From positions 18,475-82,474 of the forward strand of contig DASXYL010000054.1 in NCBI GenBank assembly GCA_036502575.1: 64,000 bases of DNA, in the 5' to 3' direction. A program made the position numbers and the translations under genes. Below, piece by piece: positions 58,259 to 64,000 of the stretch. Under the pieces are notes generated by a model. It worked only from the letters and a program-made list of their open reading frames with translations. It had not been told where the DNA came from and searched no databases. The stretch comes from DASXRA01 sp036502575. Lineage in GTDB: Bacteria > Actinomycetota > Actinomycetes > Mycobacteriales > Jatrophihabitantaceae. Position 1 is the first letter of the stretch. Each line of letters opens with the position of its first letter.

Positions 58259-59994
58259 GAGCTGATCTCCAGCGTGTCGGCGGGTTCGAGTGGCAGTGGC
58301 GAGAACGACAGCGGCTGACCGACGCGCCGGGGCAGCGTGAGCCGGAACTGAGCGCCAACGCCGCGCTCGCCCCAGGCCTGCAGCCAACCACCGTGCAGTC
58401 GGGCGTCCTCGAGGCTGATCGCCAAGCCCAGTCCGGTGCCGCCGGTGAGCCGGCTCCGCGACGGGTCGCCCCGCCAGAAGCGGTTGAACACGAACCCGGC
58501 CTCGCCCGGACGCAGGCCGACGCCGTAGTCGCGAACCGTCACCGCCGCGGCCAGATCGTCGGCGGCGACGGTCACGACGATCGGGTGCCCGTCGCCGTGG
58601 TCGAGCGCGTTGCCGAGCAGGTTTCGCAGGATCCGCTCGACCCGCCGCGAGTCGATCTCGATCGGGACGGGTGTATCGGGCAGGTGCGTCACGATCTCGC
58701 AGCCGTGGCGGGCGGCGAGGATCTGCTGGGAGTCGGCGGCCCGTACGACCACGGAGCGCAGGTCGAGGTCCTCGGCCTCGAGCCGGGCCACGCCGGCGTC
58801 GTACCGCGAGATCTCGAGCAGGTCGCCCAGCAGCCCTTCGAACCGGTCGAGCTCGGCCTGCAGCAGCTCGGCCGACCGGGCCACCTGCGGCGAGAAGTCG
58901 CCCCGCCGAGTGTGCAGCATCTCGGCCGCCATCCGGATCGTGGTCAGCGGCGTGCGCAGTTCGTGGGAGACGTCACTGGTGAAACGCCGTTGCAGGCGAG
59001 ACAGCTGCTCCAGGCGCTGGATCTGGCGCTGCAGGCTGGCGGCCATCTCGTTGAACGCCTGGCCGAGCCGGGCGATGTCGTCGCTGCCACGGACCCGGAT
59101 GCGCTGGGACAGATCACCGCCGGCGACCCGGGCCGCGGTGCCGGCCGCGACGCGCACCGGCCGGACCACCTGCCGGGTGACCAGCACGGCGATCATCGCG
59201 ACGAAGAGCACCAGCCCCAGCCCGGCCAGCAGGACCGTGCGTTGCACGAGTGCGATCGTGTCCTGCTCGGCCGTCAGCGGGAACAGGTAGTAGATCTCGA
59301 ACAACCCGCCCTGTCCCGGGACCGACTCGCCGATGATCAGCCCGGGTACCAATGGTCCGGCGCGCGAGGACTCAACGCGCGAGTACTGCATCGCGGGCTT
59401 GCCCTGTTCGACCATCCGACGCAACCCCGCCGGCACCGGATCGGGGTCGAACACGTCGGCCAGCGCCTGGATTTCAGGGCCGTCCGACTTGATCACGACG
59501 CGGTACAGGCCGGCATCGGTGCCGCTGAGCGCCAGCTCGCTCTTGACGGTGCTGACCGCGTTGGCGACGCCCGAGACGTCGGCGAAGCTCGTCCCGGACA
59601 GCGTCACCGAGGCCGACGCCACGGCGGTGTCGACCTGTGCGATGGCGGCGCTGCGCTTCGCCCGCAACACGCCGCCGGTGATCTGATCGACCAGGAAGAG
59701 CCCGACGATCAACACGACCACGCCACTGACGACCAGGGTGGTCACCGCGACGCGCAGTTGCAGCGATCGCCCCCACGACCGAGCCAACGCCCGGGCGCTG
59801 CGGACCACGAACGCCCACGCCCGCACCCAACCACGATCGGCCAGCGCCACGAGGCCTGAAAACCAACCCCCACGCGATGAGCGCTCGCGCGAAGAGCCCG
59901 CCGGCCGCGGCTGTCCTGTCCGCGACCAAACCGGGGATGCAGCCTTAGCCGCCGCGCCGGAATCGCCGGGATCCGAGTCCGGCGGGTTAGTCAC
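58255..59994 (-). CDS. mtrB: Sensor histidine kinase MtrB
   Basis: A 579-residue membrane kinase controlling cell-wall and division genes. It has TM1 (LRVAVTTLVVSGVVVLIVGLF near residue 80), an outer loop, TM2 (VLLAGLGLVLFVAMIAVLV), HAMP, the H-box SDVSHELRTPLTT near residue 348, and the N, G1, G2 boxes (RNLLGNALDHG, DYGVGLRPGE, GGTGLGLA). The N-terminal cytoplasmic tail is about 30 residues longer than in M. tuberculosis, and most of it (TGQPRPAGSSRERSSRGG) is encoded by repeat copy 4. The GTG start overlaps the mtrA stop (GTGA). Confidence 0.96.
   Translation of the reverse strand: MTNPPDSDPGDSGAAAKAASPVWSRTGQPRPAGSSRERSSRGGWFSGLVALADRGWVRAWAFVVRSARALARSWGRSLQLRVAVTTLVVSGVVVLIVGLFLVDQITGGVLRAKRSAAIAQVDTAVASASVTLSGTSFADVSGVANAVSTVKSELALSGTDAGLYRVVIKSDGPEIQALADVFDPDPVPAGLRRMVEQGKPAMQYSRVESSRAGPLVPGLIIGESVPGQGGLFEIYYLFPLTAEQDTIALVQRTVLLAGLGLVLFVAMIAVLVTRQVVRPVRVAAGTAARVAGGDLSQRIRVRGSDDIARLGQAFNEMAASLQRQIQRLEQLSRLQRRFTSDVSHELRTPLTTIRMAAEMLHTRRGDFSPQVARSAELLQAELDRFEGLLGDLLEISRYDAGVARLEAEDLDLRSVVVRAADSQQILAARHGCEIVTHLPDTPVPIEIDSRRVERILRNLLGNALDHGDGHPIVVTVAADDLAAAVTVRDYGVGLRPGEAGFVFNRFWRGDPSRSRLTGGTGLGLAISLEDARLHGGWLQAWGERGVGAQFRLTLPRRVGQPLSFSPLPLEPADTLEISS
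59868..59991 (+). repeat. Dispersed repeat, copy 4 (inside mtrB 5' coding region)
   Basis: The perfect 29-base core plus the 61-base stretch 59872-59932 that matches 3886-3946 (after adnB) at 57 of 61 positions in inverted orientation. Similarity to copy 1 seems to go on weakly up to the mtrB start. It encodes most of the N-terminal tail of MtrB (about residues 18-45). Confidence 0.8.
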
Positions 59995-60680
59995 GGTGGT
60001 CCGGCTTTGTACCCAACGCCGCGAACGGTGAGGACGATCTCGGGCTTCTCCGGGTCACGCTCGACCTTGGAGCGCAGGCGCTGCACGTGCACGTTCACCA
60101 GCCGCGTGTCGGCCGCGTGCCGGTAACCCCACACCTGCTCGAGCAGCACCTCTCGAGTGAACACCTGCCGCGGCTTGCGGGCCAGCGCCACCAGCAGGTC
60201 GAACTCCAGCGGGGTGAGCGCGATCGCGCTGCCGTCGCGCCGCACCTGGTGCCCGGGCACGTCGATGCTGACCGGCGACTCCGGGGGACCGATGCTGAGC
60301 GACTCGCTCGCAATGTCGTCGTGGTGGCGCAGCCGGGCGCGCATCCGGGCGACGAGTTCCTTCGGCTTGAACGGCTTGACCACGTAGTCGTCGGCGCCGG
60401 ACTCCAGACCGAGCACGACGTCGACGGTGTCGCTCTTGGCGGTGAGCATGATGATCGGGACGCCACTCTCGGCGCGGATCGCCCGGCACACGTCTAATCC
60501 GGACAGGCCCGGCAGCATCAGATCGAGCAGCACGATGTCCGGCTTGGACTCGCGGAAGGCGGTGACCGCGCGGCCACCGTCCGGGACGAAGGCCGGCTCG
60601 AATCCGTCGGCGCGCAACACGATGCCGAGCATCTCGGCCAGGGCGGAATCGTCATCGACGACGAGGACGCGTGGCTTCAC
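59991..60680 (-). CDS. mtrA: Response regulator MtrA (OmpR type)
   Basis: A 229-residue OmpR-type regulator. The receiver has VVDDD, the phospho-acceptor in VLLDLMLPG near residue 53 and VKPFKPKELVARM; the winged helix at the end (LTPLEFDLLVALARKPRQVF, RLVNVHVQRLRSKVE) is almost the same as mycobacterial MtrA, with a length match (228). The GTG at 60680 was chosen: AGGA lies seven bases before it and the next residues are KPRVLVVDDD. Usually tmk lies upstream; here a 508-base gap does. Confidence 0.97.
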   Translation of the reverse strand: MKPRVLVVDDDSALAEMLGIVLRADGFEPAFVPDGGRAVTAFRESKPDIVLLDLMLPGLSGLDVCRAIRAESGVPIIMLTAKSDTVDVVLGLESGADDYVVKPFKPKELVARMRARLRHHDDIASESLSIGPPESPVSIDVPGHQVRRDGSAIALTPLEFDLLVALARKPRQVFTREVLLEQVWGYRHAADTRLVNVHVQRLRSKVERDPEKPEIVLTVRGVGYKAGPP

Positions 60681-61188
60681 CCTCACATCCTGACATCTTC
60701 GTGACGTGCAGGAAGTGAACAGAGCACACGACCACGGGAGGACCCGCGCGTTTGCCACCCCGCAGACCCCCATGAAGCCCCCCAAACAGGGCAGGCTGGC
60801 GCGCACATCTGATGCTGGAAAAGCACGATCGGGATCCCTCCGAGTCTCGGCACAAGCGCGTCATCCGTATCGGGTTCGGGCGCGTCGTGCAATGCGAGCA
60901 ACACAGGCGCGCCTCACACGCACCAGTTCTGGTGCCAACTCGAAAGAACCCGCCGGACGAACCCGCTGAACAGAGTTGTCCGCGTGTCGCGATGCCAGGG
61001 CACCGCAACACGCGGACAACTCAATCACCAATGCGAAGGCGACCCCGCCAGACCCAACCACGACGCGGTGAGCGCTCGCGCGAAGAGCCCGCCGCCCGCG
61101 ACGCGGTCGCGACGAAGTCGCGTTCGGATTCCCGGATCCACCCCGAAGCGAAGCGAGTGGGTGGTCCGGGAATCCGCCTAGCGGCGGA
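60681..61188. other. 508-base intergenic region between sahH and mtrA (no tmk)
   Basis: The longest gene-free stretch. It contains the mtrA leader, a small palindrome CACCAG-TT-CTGGTG (60921-60934) and the composite repeat at 60974-61175. No open frame has high-GC codon bias in it. In mycobacteria tmk sits between sahH and mtrA; no thymidylate kinase sequence is seen here. Confidence 0.7.
60974..61175 (-). repeat. Composite hairpin repeat downstream of sahH (with repeat core copy 5)
   Basis: Same layout as at secA: hairpin A 60974-61023 with perfect 15-base arms (GAGTTGTCCGCGTGT and complement); core copy 5 with left flank at 61053-61095; hairpin B with CGCGAC-GAA-GTCGCG at about 61107-61121; hairpin C 61126-61175 (GGATTCCCGGA, CCACCC, loop CGAAGCGAAGCGAGT, GGGTGG, CCGGGAATCC; one bulge). 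It ends 14 bases before the sahH stop, as at secA. Confidence 0.82.
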
Positions 61189-62658
<1,470 letters not shown>

Positions 62659-63006
62659 TGCTTCTCCTTCTGGATAGGACTGCTCGTTCGTCGAGAGCCG
62701 GCGGAACATGCCGGCCTCGGGCGGTGCTGCGGCCCGGTGCAGGGCACCGAACCAGTCGTCTACCGCCCGGGCGAGCTGTGCGTCGGTCCGCATGCGCAGC
62801 TCGAAGGCGATGTCGGTAATGCCGAGGTCGTGCTCGGCGAGCAGGTCGCGTAGCCGCTGCAACCGCTCGATCTGGCGGGGACCGTACAGGCGATGGCCAC
62901 CCGGGGTGCGTAGCGCGGCAACCAGGCCGGCCTGCTCCAGGTAGCGCAGCATCCGCTGAGACCAGCCCGTTTCCGCGGCTGCCTGCTGGATCGTCAACGT
63001 CTGCAT
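62659..63006 (-). CDS. MerR-family DNA-binding domain in frame with sahH (no stop codon between)
   Basis: This 116-codon stretch encodes a MerR-like helix-turn-helix (TIQQAAAETGWSQRMLRYLE, LRTPGGHRLYG, IERLQRLRDLLAEHDLGITDI) and a short linker (AAAPPEAGMFRRLSTNEQ). It runs straight into the sahH frame without a stop, so translation from ATG 63006 (or GTG 63024) would give one 605-611-residue MerR-SahH protein, while the strong internal ribosome site gives SahH alone. It may regulate sahH or methionine-cycle genes. Alternatively the region is the remnant of a gene whose stop was lost. Confidence 0.7.
62664..62671 (-). promoter_or_regulatory. Internal ribosome binding site of sahH
   Basis: AGAAGGAG on the minus strand lies five bases before the GTG start of sahH at 62658, within the MerR reading frame. 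It is one of the best Shine-Dalgarno matches in the window and decides the SahH start. Confidence 0.8.
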
Positions 63007-63094
63007 CGCGGCAGACCCTACCACGATCGTGTCAAGTTCTCTGGCGGCCTCGGCAGCGTCCTCATCGACGGCGGCGGCGTGCGCGGCCCGTTCC

Positions 63095-63148
63095 TTGATC
63101 AGGAGGGAAAAGTGGCCGTTGTAGCAGCCACTTTCGCCTCTTGATCAA
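63095..63148. terminator. Terminator-like hairpin after manA
   Basis: Arms of 22 bases (TTGATCA, GAGG, AAAGTGGC blocks; 19 of 22 pair) enclose a ten-base loop directly after the manA stop and before the MerR/sahH start. There is no U-run, as common in actinobacterial terminators. Confidence 0.7.
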
Positions 63149-64000
63149 CGACCAGCCGACCCGAGGTCGCCGACCGTGGCGAGGAACGTCTCGCCGGTGC
63201 CGGTCAGGGTGAACGCGGCGTCACGGGCCGCGACGAACGCCGCCCGGCCCGGACGCAGCTCCACGACCGTGCCGGCGACGTCCACGGCGACCTCGCCCGA
63301 CGCGCACAGCACCAGGTACGGCCGCCCGGAGGTCCGGGCGCCGCACCGGCCGGCCACCTGGCCCGGCTTGCGGTAGGCGTCCAGGTCAGCGCTGTGCAGC
63401 GCGAAGTCGGCCACCGGAACCTCGAAATCGTGCCCGAAATCCGAGCCTTCGTCCGGCCAGCGCGGGTCGACGAGCGGCGTGAAGTCGGTGATCTTGAGCA
63501 GCTCCGGTACGTCGATGTGCTTGGGGGTGAGGCCGCAGCGCAGCACGTTGTCGGAATTGGCCATGATCTCCACGCCGAGGCCGCCGAGGTAGGCGTGCGG
63601 GACGCCCGCGCCGAGGTAGAGGGCTTCGCCCGGCTGGAGGCGTACGTGGTTGAGCAGCATCGCGGCGATGACGCCGCGGTCGCCGGGGAAGCTGTCGGCG
63701 GCCTTCGCGTAGGCGGCGTAGTCCGCCGCGTAGGGGCTGTCGGTGCCGGCGAGCCGGGCGGCGGCTGCCGCGGCGGCGGTGACGGTGGCGGCCATCGCCT
63801 CGGGCTCCGCGGTGAGGACGGCGGCGAGGACTTCGCGCAGCGCCTTGTCCTCGGGGTGGGCGCGGAGGATGTCGGCGTAGGGCCGCAGGGTGTCGACGCC
63901 GAGGGCCTCGATGAGGTCGGCGGCCTCGGCGGGCCGCCGGAAGCCGCACAGCCCGTCGAACGGCGAGAGCGCCACGATCATCGCGGGCTTGTGGTTGGGG
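63145..64000 (-). CDS. manA: Mannose-6-phosphate isomerase, class I (partial, C-terminal part)
   Basis: The visible 285 codons are the C-terminal two thirds of a type I phosphomannose isomerase, which converts fructose-6-phosphate and mannose-6-phosphate for GDP-mannose and cell-wall glycans. The frame is open to the window end (PNHKPAMIVALSPFDGLCGFR is typical mid-protein sequence), so the ATG at 63981 is internal. The C-terminal motif LYLGAGVPHAYLGGLGVEIMANSDNVLR is conserved. The N-terminus with its zinc ligands lies outside. The gene precedes sahH as in mycobacteria (Rv3255c region). Confidence 0.93.
   Translation of the reverse strand, partial: PNHKPAMIVALSPFDGLCGFRRPAEAADLIEALGVDTLRPYADILRAHPEDKALREVLAAVLTAEPEAMAATVTAAAAAAARLAGTDSPYAADYAAYAKAADSFPGDRGVIAAMLLNHVRLQPGEALYLGAGVPHAYLGGLGVEIMANSDNVLRCGLTPKHIDVPELLKITDFTPLVDPRWPDEGSDFGHDFEVPVADFALHSADLDAYRKPGQVAGRCGARTSGRPYLVLCASGEVAVDVAGTVVELRPGRAAFVAARDAAFTLTGTGETFLATVGDLGSAGR

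Overview
The window is 64 kb of high-GC DNA from an actinomycete. GC-rich codon use, GTG/TTG starts, GTGA/ATGA gene overlaps, mtrAB-lpqB, adnAB, WXG100/EccC proteins, a BldC-like regulator and DUF3107/Rv3235-type proteins all point to Actinomycetia. The gene order matches, in blocks, what I recall of Mycobacterium tuberculosis: adnB-adnA-(ATL)-moeZ-DUF3152-TetR-DUF3107-ferritin-like-rhlE-PQQ protein (the Rv3201c-Rv3212 stretch) on the left, and Rv3235-like-secA-hpf-comF-lpqB-mtrB-mtrA-sahH-manA (the Rv3235-Rv3255c stretch) on the right. It is not a Mycobacterium: an NHEJ locus, a FitAB toxin pair, an EccC/WXG100 module and several lipid genes interrupt this backbone.

Layout. 1-1233: two-component pair (kinase cut by the window edge). 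1244-3808: hypothetical protein, lipoprotein, M20 peptidase. 3972-15699: minus-strand run with the AdnAB helicase-nuclease, an alkyltransferase-like protein, a TIGR03086-type protein, MoeZ, a secreted DUF3152 metalloprotease-like protein, an alpha/beta hydrolase and Ku. 15776-19831: plus-strand run with split LigD-type ligase and polymerase, TetR, DUF3107 and RsgA. 19841-29776: FitAB, ferritin-like protein, RhlE, PQQ protein, hydrolase, DUF2236 oxygenase, a solo Fe-S RecB-type nuclease, a glycine-rich membrane protein, PHP phosphoesterase, a PH-domain membrane protein and an untracked 51-residue membrane protein. 29883-35426: NUDIX, DJ-1/MarR autoregulated pair, MaoC, CorA, Tat deacetylase and HTTM membrane genes. 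35423-40749: SUFU-like, WXG100 and a 1409-residue FHA-EccC ATPase around a divergent promoter holding two inverted DnaA-type boxes. 40772-45511: PruA, DUF6912-like protein, patatin and a WS/DGAT acyltransferase. 45654-50071: CpaE/CpaB-like pair, BldC-like regulator, LysM protein, Rv3235-like protein. 50275-64000: secA, VOC, DUF2330, hpf, comF, lpqB, mtrBA, a MerR-SahH continuous reading frame and manA (cut by the edge).

How genes work together. Double-strand-break repair is concentrated here: AdnAB (resection), Ku plus ligase and polymerase (end joining), an alkyltransferase-like protein and a RecB-like nuclease lie within about 23 kb. The right side joins protein export (SecA), cell-envelope signalling (MtrAB-LpqB) and methyl-cycle metabolism (SahH).

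The most unusual signal is a dispersed repeat. A 29-bp core occurs five times with at most one mismatch. Two copies (after secA and after sahH) are part of a composite element of about 200 bp whose hairpin stems differ in sequence yet stay complementary, with a conserved 15-nt loop and the same 14-nt distance to the stop codon. Two other copies have been taken into proteins: the N-terminal tail of MtrB and the C-terminal tail of ComF. No tRNA, rRNA, CRISPR array, IS element or prophage was recognised.
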